Counted from the first letter of the stretch, positions 16,147 through 24,934 are shown. The stretch: 32,003 nt of DNA from Holdemania filiformis DSM 12042 (GCF_000157995.1 NZ_GG657562.1:93290-125292), one strand, 5' to 3'. Program-made: numbers and translations. The notes: generated by a model not told the origin, from the sequence alone.

Positions 16147-16998
16147 ATGAAAAGAATACCCTATGTCATTTTAATCAGTCTGCTTTTGTTAAGCGGATGC
16201 CAGAGCCAGCCCGGGAATGACGATCCAACGGCAAAGGTTGGATCCATAACCGATGATGTTCCGGAAATCAATATTCCGGAAACCGATATCGACTTTTCGC
16301 AATTCAGTACGCTGGACGCCCGGATGCAGGCGTGGGGCTTGGGCAAAGACAAAGATGAAAACGGCCAGCCCGCAGACGCTGTACTCGCAAATCAAAAGTA
16401 TAAAGCTTATGATGCTGTCTTTGTCGGCCGGCCGGATCAGAAGGTTTATCTGACCTTCGACAATGGCTACGAAAACGGAAATACGCCGAAGATTCTGGAT
16501 ACGCTGAAAGAGAAAAACGTCAGTGCCGTCTTCTTCGTCACATCGCAATATGTATTGGAAAATCCGGATTTGGTTCAGCGGATGATTGATGAAGGTCATG
16601 TGATCGGTAATCACAGCTATCATCATCACTCCTTCCCGACCATCAGCATTGAGAAGGTTTATGATGAAATCATGCAGCTGGACGCGCTGTTATTAGATCA
16701 ATTTCAATACAAGATGACGCTGGTCCGGCCGCCGAAGGGAGAATTCAACGAGCAATCGCTGGCCTTATGTAACTTATTAGGCTATCAGACCGTGCTGTGG
16801 TCCTATGCTTACTATGATTACAATGTCGCCGATCAGCCCGATCCGACAGCCGCGCTGAAGAAAAACCTGGATAACGCGCATCCCGGCGCCATTTATCTTC
16901 TGCACGCGGTCTCGGATACCAACATGCAGATCCTCCCCGAGTTGATCGAAGGCCTGCGGAAGCTGAATTATGAAGTAGCCCGCTATGATTTAAAATAA
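16147..16998 (+). CDS. pdaA: PdaA-like polysaccharide deacetylase lipoprotein
   Basis: The 283-residue protein starts with a lipoprotein signal peptide (hydrophobic stretch then LLLSGC lipobox near residue 18), so it is probably tethered outside the membrane. The NodB domain begins near residue 98 with YLTFDNGYENG (Asp105 region). It continues with VSAVFFVTSQYV, EGHVIGNHSYHHHSF (metal His pair), VRPPKGEF and a C-terminal GAIYLLHA. TFDNGYENG is typical of PdaA, which deacetylates N-acetylmuramic acid on the way to spore-cortex muramic lactam; other members act on vegetative peptidoglycan. ATG 16147 has GAAGGTG upstream. The gene is monocistronic, divergent from the pantothenate operon, and followed by a terminator. 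Confidence 0.85.
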   Translation: MKRIPYVILISLLLLSGCQSQPGNDDPTAKVGSITDDVPEINIPETDIDFSQFSTLDARMQAWGLGKDKDENGQPADAVLANQKYKAYDAVFVGRPDQKVYLTFDNGYENGNTPKILDTLKEKNVSAVFFVTSQYVLENPDLVQRMIDEGHVIGNHSYHHHSFPTISIEKVYDEIMQLDALLLDQFQYKMTLVRPPKGEFNEQSLALCNLLGYQTVLWSYAYYDYNVADQPDPTAALKKNLDNAHPGAIYLLHAVSDTNMQILPELIEGLRKLNYEVARYDLK

Positions 16999-17046
16999 GA
17001 CTTACGAAATACAACACATCCTCTTTCTTAAAATAACAATAAAAGA

Positions 17047-17103
17047 CAAATCCGATATTACTACAGAGACTGAGCTGTTAAAGGATTTGCCTTTTTCTTT
17101 TCG
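17047..17103 (+). terminator. Probable terminator after pdaA
   Basis: CAAATCC (17047-17053) pairs with GGATTTG (17083-17089) and is followed by CCTTTTTCTTTT. The loop is long (about 29 nt), so efficiency is uncertain. The sequence from 17104 to 17235 shows nothing recognisable. Confidence 0.55.
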
Positions 17104-17235
17104 ATTGATGTTTTCGCTTTGCGGCCTCTTACGATAAAAGTTTCGATAAGGCTGCAAAATTAGCAGTTTGCTTTACGGATTCGGCACACTTATAAAGCTT
17201 TCTCTCTTGTTTATCACCCCGGCAAATTCATCGCT

Positions 17236-17754
17236 TCATTGATCTTCATTTTCATTCGTCTGGGAAGTGTATTCCCGCTGGTGATGCGCTTTCGATCGCA
17301 AATGTTCCAACCGCGCTTCTGCCGCTGCATCCTGATCGAAAAAATCGACGAGTAAATCCAGACATCGAAGCGTTTCCGGGGAACTCATATGTTCCAGTTT
17401 TTCTGTTTCTTCCAGCAGCTGTTCCGCTTGAATTCCAGCCAGCTGCAAAAACCGGGCTACCCGCTGATGCCGCTCCAGCAAGGCTTTCCCCTGTTTCCGG
17501 CCTTTCTCTGTCAACTGTACATTTCCATAGTTTTCCACTATCAAAAAACCTTCAGCTGCCAATTTTCGCAGCATTTTACTGACCGAGCTGCGCCCGACCT
17601 GAAGTGCGCCGGCCAAGGCGGACACCCGGAGCGTTTGATTTTCCTGCTGCAGCCGGTATATCATTTCCAAATAGTCTTCCATCGCTGCCGTCAGCTGATC
17701 CGCTTCATTCCGCGCTGCTTCCCGAAACGGTCGGAATCCCTTGTTTTCCACCAT
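17236..17754 (-). CDS. DtxR/MntR-family metal-dependent transcriptional regulator
   Basis: The 172-residue product has an N-terminal winged helix (about 20-80): LTAAMEDYLEMIYRLQQ, VSALAGALQVGRSSVSKMLRKLAAEGFL (residues about 45-72), then YGNVQLTEKG. A helical dimerisation region follows (RHQRVARFLQ, EETEKLEHMSSPETLRCL) with His and Glu residues placed as in MntR/IdeR metal sites. Such proteins repress Mn or Fe uptake genes when loaded with metal. The C-terminal SH3-like domain of long DtxR members is absent, as in MntR. ATG 17754 is preferred over GTG 17787, since AAGAGGCG lies 8 bases upstream. No metal transporter is adjacent, so the regulon is unknown. Confidence 0.85.
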   Translation of the reverse strand: MVENKGFRPFREAARNEADQLTAAMEDYLEMIYRLQQENQTLRVSALAGALQVGRSSVSKMLRKLAAEGFLIVENYGNVQLTEKGRKQGKALLERHQRVARFLQLAGIQAEQLLEETEKLEHMSSPETLRCLDLLVDFFDQDAAAEARLEHLRSKAHHQREYTSQTNENEDQ

Positions 17755-18040
17755 CAGCTTCGCCTCTTTTCCACATACGGCTTCCACCCCATTCTATGCC
17801 AGGATCAGCAGGCAGTCCGGGCTGTCACTGAAAGAGATGCTTGCTTGCCTGGAATTCAGGGAAAAGAACAAGAAAAAAACCGGAGTTCCAAAACCCCAGT
17901 CTTCACTTCTAAACAAGCTTACCCGGATCTGACGCATTCACGAACAGAAAGGTAACAATCAAACCCCAGATAGTGCTGCCCGCCTGATTTCCTGTATTCG
18001 ACTTAATCCTTTTGCGCTTGTTTTTCCAGCTTTCCTTCAT

Positions 18041-18745
18041 TTAATAACGCTGGCCGCTTTCCGGAAGCTGCGTTTCAGTTTCATCTGGCGGCAACAGAAA
18101 ATACCGGCTGAATTCCCCTTGAATCCGATCATGCAGACGCCGCACGCCGCCTTCCAAATGATACCGCATCACCTCGCCGCAGCGCTCCCGCTGACGCTTT
18201 TCCACAATTTCCACAATTTCCTCATGTTCATGAAGCAGTTCGTTCATTGAGAAATTGGCTTTGACGTCCAGCATCCGGAAGCGCGAATAATGGACTTTCA
18301 TTTGATTGATAATTTGCCACATTGCCCGCTGACCGGCAATCGCGAAGATATGCTCATGAAATTCACTGTCCAGCGCGTAGAATTCATCCGGCGTCCGCTT
18401 CTGCGCGATTGCCTGACGCTGCCGTTCCAGATCCATTTTCAGCTGCTGCAGCTGGACTGGGGTCCGCCGCTCGATACCATCTTTCAGGATTTGAATTTCC
18501 ACGATTGTCCGCATATTGATCGTGGCCATGACTAACTCCATATCAATCAGCGACACCTTTGTTCCCCGCTGCGGTAAGACTTCCAGCAAGCCATCGTTGC
18601 ACAACCGCAGAAACACGTCGCGAACCGGCGTTCGGGACACCTCAAACCGACGGGATATTTCATTTTCACTGATCAAGGCCCCCGGTTCAATTTTCAGATC
18701 GATAATTTCTTCCTTTAACTGATTGTAGATCTCCAATTTATCCAT
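18041..18745 (-). CDS. GntR-family (FadR/FCD subfamily) transcriptional regulator
   Basis: The 234-residue protein has a winged-helix domain (about 1-65) with SENEISRRFEVSRTPVRDVFLRL and GLLEVLPQRGTKVS, typical of GntR. A helical FCD ligand domain (about 75-215) contains DSEFHEHIF, LLHEHEEIV and MRYHLEGGV, whose Asp and His residues normally hold a metal that contacts a carboxylate effector. The effector is not predictable from sequence. A palindrome TTAGTATACAA lies 20 bp upstream of the start and may be an autoregulatory operator. Neighbours are unrelated. Confidence 0.9.
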   Translation of the reverse strand: MDKLEIYNQLKEEIIDLKIEPGALISENEISRRFEVSRTPVRDVFLRLCNDGLLEVLPQRGTKVSLIDMELVMATINMRTIVEIQILKDGIERRTPVQLQQLKMDLERQRQAIAQKRTPDEFYALDSEFHEHIFAIAGQRAMWQIINQMKVHYSRFRMLDVKANFSMNELLHEHEEIVEIVEKRQRERCGEVMRYHLEGGVRRLHDRIQGEFSRYFLLPPDETETQLPESGQRY

Positions 18746-18765
18746 CCTGAGTCCCCCTCATACAG

Positions 18766-18776
18766 TTAGTATACAA
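18766..18776. promoter_or_regulatory. Candidate GntR operator
   Basis: TTAGTATACAA is a near-perfect palindrome centred on GTATAC, resembling GntR-type sites, 20 bp before the regulator's start codon. It could support autoregulation. Confidence 0.4.
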
Positions 18777-18844
18777 GGTGTCCGGAAGGGATTCAAGGTT
18801 CAATTTTCCGCGCCATTTCAGGCGAAAGTCTCACAGCCGCCCCC

Positions 18845-18862
18845 AAGCATGATATAATGCTT
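18845..18862 (+). promoter_or_regulatory. Extended -10 promoter of yfcE inside a palindrome
   Basis: TGATATAAT (TATAAT at 18853-18858 with upstream TG) is the promoter core. The inverted repeat AAGCAT/ATGCTT (18845-18850, 18857-18862) encloses it. The Shine-Dalgarno AAGGAGG follows 8-10 bp before the ATG at 18882. Confidence 0.55.
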
Positions 18863-18881
18863 GCGATAAGGAGGACAAGCT

Positions 18882-19424
18882 ATGAAATTTTTAGTCGTTT
18901 CTGATATCCACGGCTCTGCCGATTACACAAAAAAAGCACTTGAAGCCTATACCCTGCACAAGCCGGATCAAATCCTGCTGCTGGGCGATATTCTCTATCA
19001 CGGGCCGCGCAATCCGCTGCCGCAGGGCTACAATCCCCAGGAAGTCGTTGCGCTGCTCAATCCGCTGGCCGATAAAATCATTGCCGTCCGCGGCAACTGC
19101 GACGCTGAAGTAGACCAAATGCTGCTGAATTTTGATATTCTGCGCGACTGCGCAACCCTTTTCCTGGGCGGACGCCGGATTACGGCGACGCATGGTCATC
19201 TGTTCCCGCTCGACCCGCCGCCGCACAGCTTCCCCGGCGATATCTATTTGTTCGGCCATATTCATATTCCTGTCATCCGGCAGGAAAACGGAATCACGCT
19301 GCTCAATCCCGGCTCAATTACGCTGCCAAAAGAAAATTCACCCCACACCTATGCACTGCTTGATGAACACGGGTTTACAATCATGACCATCGATCACGAG
19401 GTCTATCAATCGCTTACCTTCTAA
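18882..19424 (+). CDS. yfcE: YfcE/MJ0936-type metallophosphodiesterase
   Basis: The 180-residue calcineurin-like phosphoesterase has all five metal-site blocks: VSDIHG (Asp8, His10), LLLGDILYHG, VRGNCDAE, THGHLF and FGHIHIP. The length equals that of E. coli YfcE (184), a manganese-dependent phosphodiesterase active on artificial phosphodiesters; its natural substrate is unresolved. It is monocistronic, with a strong AAGGAGG site, and converges on the TnpB-like gene at 19479. Confidence 0.92.
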   Translation: MKFLVVSDIHGSADYTKKALEAYTLHKPDQILLLGDILYHGPRNPLPQGYNPQEVVALLNPLADKIIAVRGNCDAEVDQMLLNFDILRDCATLFLGGRRITATHGHLFPLDPPPHSFPGDIYLFGHIHIPVIRQENGITLLNPGSITLPKENSPHTYALLDEHGFTIMTIDHEVYQSLTF

Positions 19425-19446
19425 ATGCCAATGAAAATCTAGCGAT

Positions 19447-19479
19447 AGCCGCTGTTAAAATGATTTTTCAGCAGCGGCT
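19447..19479. terminator. Hairpin between convergent genes
   Basis: AGCCGCTG (19447-19454) and CAGCGGCT (19472-19479) form a perfect 8-bp stem between the yfcE stop and the stop of the opposite gene. No clear T-tract follows on either strand, so it may be a weak bidirectional terminator or an mRNA 3'-end stabiliser. Confidence 0.35.
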
Positions 19480-19982
19480 TATCCCTTAACTGCACCGAGC
19501 TTCTCCTCATTGGGAAGCTCTTTTTTACGTTCGTCAATCAACAGACAGAGCACCGCTGCCCATTGATCCTCCGCCTCCTTTAACGTAATTTTGACCACCT
19601 CCCCCTGATTCATTAAATGCCGCTGAGCCACCGGAGCGATGTAATAAATAGGCTGAGTGATCGAATCCAGCACCAGCTGATTCTCCCGGACTTCCATCTC
19701 AGTTCGCTTCCATTGACAGGAAGGCAAGGTATGCCGGATGCGGTATTGATCTCTTTTGGTACCCAGCTTCATCCGCTGAGCTTGTTTCCAGACCTGCTGA
19801 AGCATCGCCGTCGGCAGCGACTGATAAGCATCCGGCAAGGGCGCGTCTTCTATCAAGTGAGGTTGATGGATCATCGCGTCAAATAATTCTTCGCGGAACT
19901 GCGCGGCGCTGTGGCTTAAGGCGCAGAGCTGGCGGCGCTGCGACAAGGTTGGAAAACATGTAATTTTCACATTCATAATCAT
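19479..19982 (-). CDS. TnpB-like N-terminal domain protein without RuvC nuclease
   Basis: I do not recognise a named family for this 167-residue protein, but its layout follows the N-terminal half of IS200/IS605 TnpB. An opening VKITCFPTLSQRRQL strand-helix comes first. A helix follows at 56-70 (LPTAMLQQVWKQAQR) resembling the TnpB LPSQVLQQALR helix. Then a beta-rich part (about 94-150) has EMEVRENQLVLDSI and VVKITLKEAEDQWAAVLCL, matching the strands just before the RuvC-I GVDxG motif in TnpB. Here the chain ends after a short charged tail (150-167) and no RuvC follows in any frame before yfcE. In TnpB this region binds the omega RNA and target-adjacent motif. The start ATG 19982 has AGGAGGAG upstream, so expression is plausible. 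It may be a remnant or a domesticated RNA/DNA-binding protein. Confidence 0.5.
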   Translation of the reverse strand: MIMNVKITCFPTLSQRRQLCALSHSAAQFREELFDAMIHQPHLIEDAPLPDAYQSLPTAMLQQVWKQAQRMKLGTKRDQYRIRHTLPSCQWKRTEMEVRENQLVLDSITQPIYYIAPVAQRHLMNQGEVVKITLKEAEDQWAAVLCLLIDERKKELPNEEKLGAVKG

Positions 19983-20219
19983 GGGAATAATCTCCTCCTA
20001 CTAATACTATTGCGCTTTTTTTACAAAAGCCTCCCAGATTTCAGAAATTTCTTCCATTTTCTTGTCTCAATTTTGTCCCAAATCGTTCCAAATCCCCCTT
20101 TCCCATCCTTCATTCCCTAAAATGAAGATCAAGACAATAGATCAACAGGACAAACTGCGGATCTCTTCTTCTCCCCCCCCATTTCAAGATTACAGCGAAT
20201 AGAAAAGAAAGTAAGAATC

Positions 20220-20254
20220 AAAAAACCTCCGGTAATCTTAACAATTACAGAAGG
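20220..20254 (-). terminator. Terminator of alr
   Basis: On the minus strand an 11-bp stem (CCTTCTGTAAT with ATTACCGGAGG, two G-U pairs) encloses TGTTAAG and is followed by TTTTTTG. It lies about 70 bp after the alr stop. The 237 bp between it and the TnpB-like gene (19983-20219) contain no gene that I can see. Confidence 0.75.
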
Positions 20255-20326
20255 CTCTTATGGCTATTCTCCTCATCACGAGTTCAGGTTTGCAGAAAAC
20301 GGAAGCAAAGGCAAAAAGCCCAATCT

Positions 20327-21442
20327 CTATTGTTCCTGCATTAACCGGTCCAGGCGCGGATTCGCAACTTCACGGATCCGGCCATCTTCGATATAGACTT
20401 TCGCCAACCGATCACTCAGCAAAGTCAAAACTTCATACGGAATCGTTCCCAACTCCCGCGCCACCTGTTCCAACGGAAGATGCGGGCCGAATAGTTCAAC
20501 CTTCGTTCCCACCGGAAACGCGTGCGGCAGCCGGATCATCGCCTGATCCATGCAGATCCGCCCGACAAAGTCGCCGGTTTCCCCTTCAATCCAGCATTGC
20601 CGCCCCTGATGCTTGCGAATCCAGCCGTCGGCATAACCGATCGGCAAGGTTCCGATCCACTCCTCTTTCTGCGTCGTATAGGTCGCCCCATAACCCACCG
20701 GCTGCCCTGCCGGCAACGCCTTGACATAGACCAATCGGCTGTACAAGCTGACGCACGGCTTCAGCGCCGTCGCGTAGGAAGTCACGCCGAACATCGCCAG
20801 TCCGCAGCGGACCGCATTGCCCGGCGCCTTCGGATAATGCACAGCCGCATCGGAATTACTGCTGTGCACCCAGCGAAACGGCGTATCCAAAGCACGGACA
20901 ATGTGCTCGAACCGAGCCGCCTGATCGTCCGTCATCCCATTATCCGGATTATCCGAGCAGGCAAAGTGCGTGAAAATACCTTCCACCAAGGCGCCATTTT
21001 CCTGCAGCAGCGTTAACATCGCCTGCAGTTCGTCAAGATTCCCCGTTCCGATGCGGTGCATACCGGTATCCACTTTTAAGTGTACTCTCAAACCCCTGAC
21101 CGGGATCTGAACCAGCTCTTTAACCCAATCCAGCGATACTGCCGGCACCGCCAGATCATACCGCAGAAGCAGCTCCGCTTGAGACGGATCCACGACGCCT
21201 AAGATTAAAACCGGCGCCGTTATTCCCTGATACCGTAACGACAACGCCTCATCCAAGCTCGACACCGCCAACATCGCGGCTCCCGCTTCCAAGGCTGCCC
21301 GCGCAACCGGACCATCGCCGGCGCCGTAACCATTCGCTTTGATCACCGCGATAAACTGCCGGTCGGTCTGCCGGCGCAGCCAGCGGATATTTTCTTTGAT
21401 CTGATCCAGGTCGACCTCTACCCAGCTCTCCCGATAAAACAT
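20327..21442 (-). CDS. alr: Alanine racemase
   Basis: This PLP enzyme interconverts L- and D-alanine for peptidoglycan precursors. The 371-residue protein has the cofactor lysine Lys35 in AVIKANGYGAG, HLKVDTGMHRIG in the barrel, SNSDAAVHYP, the second catalytic tyrosine region in VGYGATYTT (about residue 260) and the C-terminal ICMDQAMI and YEVLTLLSDRLAKVY. ATG 21442 is preferred over the frame opening at 21484, because AAGAGGAAC lies upstream and the family begins close to WVEVDL. The small membrane protein gene at 21477-21908 precedes it by 34 bp, so the two may be co-transcribed. Confidence 0.95.
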   Translation of the reverse strand: MFYRESWVEVDLDQIKENIRWLRRQTDRQFIAVIKANGYGAGDGPVARAALEAGAAMLAVSSLDEALSLRYQGITAPVLILGVVDPSQAELLLRYDLAVPAVSLDWVKELVQIPVRGLRVHLKVDTGMHRIGTGNLDELQAMLTLLQENGALVEGIFTHFACSDNPDNGMTDDQAARFEHIVRALDTPFRWVHSSNSDAAVHYPKAPGNAVRCGLAMFGVTSYATALKPCVSLYSRLVYVKALPAGQPVGYGATYTTQKEEWIGTLPIGYADGWIRKHQGRQCWIEGETGDFVGRICMDQAMIRLPHAFPVGTKVELFGPHLPLEQVARELGTIPYEVLTLLSDRLAKVYIEDGRIREVANPRLDRLMQEQ

Positions 21443-21476
21443 GTCTGTTCCTCTTTTCCTGATTTCACCCTGCCGC

Positions 21477-21908
21477 TTAGACAAAGCGGGATGTCGTATA
21501 AGCCAGATAAACCCCGCCGATGCGGAACATCAGCGACAACAACGCGTTCATACTTGTGCCGATCAGACTCTGCAAAACCATCCTGAACGCAAGCATAAAG
21601 AACTGAAATCCCATCGTAAACACACCAAAGCCAAAATAAGCGATCATATCGCCGAATAGGAAGCAAACCACGGCCAGCACCGCCGCCAGAACGGAAAACC
21701 GCACCTGCACTCCACGCCCATATTTACGGATGACCGTGCCGATCGCATAACCGAACGCCAGGTAAACCACCGAGAATTCAAACATGAGAAACCGCGCGAG
21801 CAGACCGTAAAGAATTGTCAGTCCCACGGTCGCCCCAACACCATATCCAACTGCCCGAATGAACCGTTCATTGCGGGTCAGCGCCTGTTTATTGTAAATT
21901 TTAAGCAT
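21477..21908 (-). CDS. Small integral membrane protein of unknown function
   Basis: The 143-residue protein begins MLKIYNKQALTRNERF and has four likely membrane segments: about residues 22-42, 46-62, 72-92 and 95-115, with short basic loops such as RKYGRGVQVR. No enzymatic motif is recognised. ATG 21908 has AGGAGG six bases upstream; the open frame further upstream is not needed. It lies 34 bp before alr on the same strand. Confidence 0.7.
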   Translation of the reverse strand: MLKIYNKQALTRNERFIRAVGYGVGATVGLTILYGLLARFLMFEFSVVYLAFGYAIGTVIRKYGRGVQVRFSVLAAVLAVVCFLFGDMIAYFGFGVFTMGFQFFMLAFRMVLQSLIGTSMNALLSLMFRIGGVYLAYTTSRFV

Positions 21909-22042
21909 ACAAGACCTCCTGAATACTCCCAGTATAGCACAATCAAATTTAAAAGAGAACGGGCGATCCGCAGACAGAATCTTACAAATCATTAACAGGT
22001 AATTTTGCCTGCCGTCAGGAAATAGAACAGAAAAAACAATTT

Positions 22043-22055
22043 GAGAACCGTTTTC
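22043..22055. promoter_or_regulatory. Possible operator upstream of the AbgB-like gene
   Basis: GAGAACCGTTTTC is a 13-bp near-palindrome (one mismatched pair) about 60 bp before the start codon, in the expected promoter region. Its style resembles LacI-type sites, but it is not a good cre match. The protein that binds it is unknown. Confidence 0.25.
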
Positions 22056-22113
22056 TTTACTTTTCCACTTTCCCAGAGTATCATTTTTTTAAATGAGAGA
22101 AGGAGGTTCTACC

Positions 22114-23517
22114 GTGTTATCGAAGACGCAGAATCAAGCATTATATGAATTGCAGAAAGAACTATGGGACTACGCTGAACCCGGTTTTCTGGAACACAAA
22201 TCAGCGAAGGCCATGAGTGATTTCCTGCGCCGGGAAGGTTTCCAGGTGACTGAAGGTCTTTGCGGCATGGATACGGCGTTTGTCGGAGTCTGGGGCAGCG
22301 GAAAGCCGGTAATCTGCCTGTTAGCGGAATTTGACGCGCTTTACGGTCTGAGTCAGGAAGCGGACGTCGCCGAGTACAAACCGATCGAAGGCATGGCGAC
22401 CGGCCACGGCTGCGGCCATCATCTGTTAGGCGTCGGCTCGATTGCCGCCGCGATGATCGTTAAAGACTATCTGGAAAAGAACAAGCTGCCGGGAACGATC
22501 AAAATGGTCGGCTGTCCGGCTGAGGAAAGCGGCAGCGGCAAAGCCTATCTGGCACGCGACGGGTTCTTCGCGGACGCCGATGCAGCGATCACCTGGCATC
22601 CATCCACGCTCAACGTCGTATCTTCCGGTTCCCATCAGTCCTGCATTCAATGTTATTTCCGGTTCCACGGCGTTTCCAGTCATGCCGCAGGCAATCCGGA
22701 AGCGGGCCGCAGCGCGCTGGACGCCGCCGAACTGATGAGCGTCGGCGTCAATTATCTGCGCGAACACATGGACTCCAAAGAACGCGTCCATTACGCCTAC
22801 ACCAATGCCGGCGGGATTTCCCCGAATGTCGTCCAGGCCGAAGCGGAAGTTAAATATCTCGTCCGCTCCACAACCAATCCGAAATGTCAGAAACTCTATG
22901 AACGCGTAATCAATATCGCCAAAGGCGCCGCGCTGATGACCGGGACGACCTGCGACGTCATCTTTGACGAAGGCTTAAGCAACGTCATTCCAAACTTCAC
23001 GCTGGAACAAGTCCTGGAAGAGGCTTTCTTAGAAACCGGCGCTCCGGAATATACCGAAGCTGAACGCGCTTACGCCAAGCAATTCCGCGACACCTATCCG
23101 CTTGATCCGGAAAGCGAGGTCACGGCCAGTATCGCTGAACCCAAGACGCTCATCGCCAACATCCAGAACAGCGATATCTGCGATATCGTGCTGCGTCACC
23201 GCTGCGTTGACGAATGCTCGATGGGATCGACCGACGTCGGCGACGTCAGCTGGGTTGTTCCGACGGCTCAGATCAACACCGCCTGTTACAGCTACGGCGC
23301 AGGCGGACATACCTGGCAATGGGTTGCCCAAGGCAAGTCCACGCTGGCTTACAAGGGGATGATGCTGGCAGCAGAAGTCATGGCGAAAGCCGTTGAAAAA
23401 TGCTTTGAACAGCCGGAAATCATAACGAAGGCAAAAGCCGAATTTGATGAACGGCTAGGGGGGCAGACCTATGAGTGCCTGATTCCCAGCGATGTGAAAC
23501 CGCACATTATCCAATAA
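22114..23517 (+). CDS. M20-family amidohydrolase, AbgB-like
   Basis: The 467-residue protein resembles AbgB, a subunit of p-aminobenzoyl-glutamate hydrolase, and related M20D aminoacylases. Motifs are LLAEFDALYGL, GMATGHGCGHHLLG (di-metal His and Asp site, about 95-110), KMVGCPAEESGSGKAY (catalytic Glu), TWHPSTLNVV, HGVSSHAAGNPEAGRSALDA and a C-terminal SYGAGGHTWQWVAQGK. No abgA or abgT homologue is adjacent, so the substrate could be another N-acyl amino acid or dipeptide. The start is taken as GTG 22114, because AGGAGG ends 8 bases upstream; the in-frame ATG at 22093 lies before that site. It is monocistronic. Confidence 0.88.
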   Translation: MLSKTQNQALYELQKELWDYAEPGFLEHKSAKAMSDFLRREGFQVTEGLCGMDTAFVGVWGSGKPVICLLAEFDALYGLSQEADVAEYKPIEGMATGHGCGHHLLGVGSIAAAMIVKDYLEKNKLPGTIKMVGCPAEESGSGKAYLARDGFFADADAAITWHPSTLNVVSSGSHQSCIQCYFRFHGVSSHAAGNPEAGRSALDAAELMSVGVNYLREHMDSKERVHYAYTNAGGISPNVVQAEAEVKYLVRSTTNPKCQKLYERVINIAKGAALMTGTTCDVIFDEGLSNVIPNFTLEQVLEEAFLETGAPEYTEAERAYAKQFRDTYPLDPESEVTASIAEPKTLIANIQNSDICDIVLRHRCVDECSMGSTDVGDVSWVVPTAQINTACYSYGAGGHTWQWVAQGKSTLAYKGMMLAAEVMAKAVEKCFEQPEIITKAKAEFDERLGGQTYECLIPSDVKPHIIQ

Positions 23518-23629
23518 ACACGCTCAGCCTATTCCAGCAGTCAGATTTCTCTTTCCGCCAAAGCAAGCATGAATCCAAGGTTAAAAACTGTTCCGCTTGC
23601 CGCACACAGCACGATCCAATTCCAACAAG

Positions 23630-23720
23630 AAAAAGAATGGAGTTCACAGAACATCCGCGATACCTTCCGCCTGTCTTCTGGGCAGAGCGTTGATCCGGAT
23701 TCATGTTCCCCATTCTTTTT
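23630..23720. terminator. Long-range stem between convergent genes
   Basis: AAAAAGAATGG (23630-23640) and CCATTCTTTTT (23710-23720) are perfect 11-bp complements enclosing 69 nt. The region separates the AbgB-like gene (+) from nagA (-). The T-rich 3' arm could give bidirectional termination, though the loop is unusually long. Confidence 0.35.
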
Positions 23721-23746
23721 TATGATTCAATCTCTATTTTAAAGCT

Positions 23747-24934
23747 TTACTCCGCTGCGCAAGCCTTCAGAAAATCCGGATTGAACAAATCCGTGTCTTT
23801 CTCAGCGTCATACACACAGCGCCCTTCGCTGAAGGTCTTCAGAACCCGATAATCCTCGTCGATAATGATGAAGTCCGCATCCATGCCCGCTGCCAATCGG
23901 CCTTTTTGAGGCGCGCCGTAGACCTGCGCCGGATTGCGTGAACTCATCTTGACGATCTCCGTCAGCGGCAGATGCAGATTCTCCGCCAGATTGCGAATGC
24001 CGCGAATCACCGGCAGCGTCGATCCGCACAACCTTCCGGTATCCGATAAACAATAACCCTTTTCATCAATATTCACGTCGAACATGCCGGACAGGTGATA
24101 CCGGCCAATCGGCGCCCCCGCCATCGGTACATTGTCAGACACCATCATGAACTTGTCAAACGGATTCTTTTTGACCCGAAGCATCAGTTCGATCATTTCA
24201 TTCGCGACATGCAGGCCGTCGCAGATCAGTTCGTTATAAACCTCGTCGTTGAGCAGACAGGCGCCCAGACCGCCCATCCGGCGATGATGGATCCCCGCCA
24301 TGACGTTCGCCGTGTGCGTCGTGACCGTGATCCCCCATTGAAAAGAATCCAACGCTTCCTGATACAGCGCGTTGCTGTGGGCAAAAGCACAGCGGACCCC
24401 CTGCGACGTCAACAGTTCGATCGCTTCCCTTGCGCCCGGAATTTCCGGCGCAATCGCAACCAGCTTCAGCATCCCCTGGGCGGTGTCGATCATCGTCTGA
24501 ACATGCTTTAAATCGATATCCGGATGTCCGGTATCAATTCCCTTTTCACCCACGCGGTTCAAATACGGACCCTCGCTGTGGATGCCGATCGGCTTCGCAC
24601 CGTCAACATGCGTCTGCGCCACCTTAACAATCGTCTCGAACAAAGCAAAATCTGCAGTCGGCAGACACGCTGTAACACCCTGGGACGCTAACCCCTTTAA
24701 GTAACCGCGGACTACCGCTTCCGGATCCGCCTGCTCGCTCATCAGTCCGTATCCCATTGTGCCATGATTATGCGTGTCGATAATCCCCGGTAATATCCGG
24801 TGATTCTCGGCGTCCACCGTGATCGCAACCCGTGCTGTCGGCGGCAGAATGTCCACAATCCGGCCTTCGTCAAGATTCAAAATTCCATCCACGATTCCCT
24901 GGTCGGTGACAATTCGATGTGATCGTACAAACAT
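23747..24934 (-). CDS. nagA: N-acetylglucosamine-6-phosphate deacetylase
   Basis: NagA removes acetate from GlcNAc-6-phosphate to give glucosamine-6-phosphate for glycolysis or wall synthesis. The 395-residue amidohydrolase shows LPGIIDTHNHG (metal His pair), GIHSEGPYLN (metal Glu), FAHSNA and VTTHTANVMAG (metal His residues), the catalytic Asp in MVSDNVPMAG and the C-terminal SSRNPAQVYG and KGRLAAGMDADFIIID. The ATG overlaps the stop of the upstream chbG-like gene in TAATG, so translation is coupled. It is the last gene of the PTS operon. No nagB is visible. Confidence 0.93.
   Translation of the reverse strand: MFVRSHRIVTDQGIVDGILNLDEGRIVDILPPTARVAITVDAENHRILPGIIDTHNHGTMGYGLMSEQADPEAVVRGYLKGLASQGVTACLPTADFALFETIVKVAQTHVDGAKPIGIHSEGPYLNRVGEKGIDTGHPDIDLKHVQTMIDTAQGMLKLVAIAPEIPGAREAIELLTSQGVRCAFAHSNALYQEALDSFQWGITVTTHTANVMAGIHHRRMGGLGACLLNDEVYNELICDGLHVANEMIELMLRVKKNPFDKFMMVSDNVPMAGAPIGRYHLSGMFDVNIDEKGYCLSDTGRLCGSTLPVIRGIRNLAENLHLPLTEIVKMSSRNPAQVYGAPQKGRLAAGMDADFIIIDEDYRVLKTFSEGRCVYDAEKDTDLFNPDFLKACAAE

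Noticed and set aside
22043-22055. CcpA cre upstream of the AbgB-like gene
   Set aside because: Two to three consensus positions fail, so it is kept only as a low-confidence palindrome.
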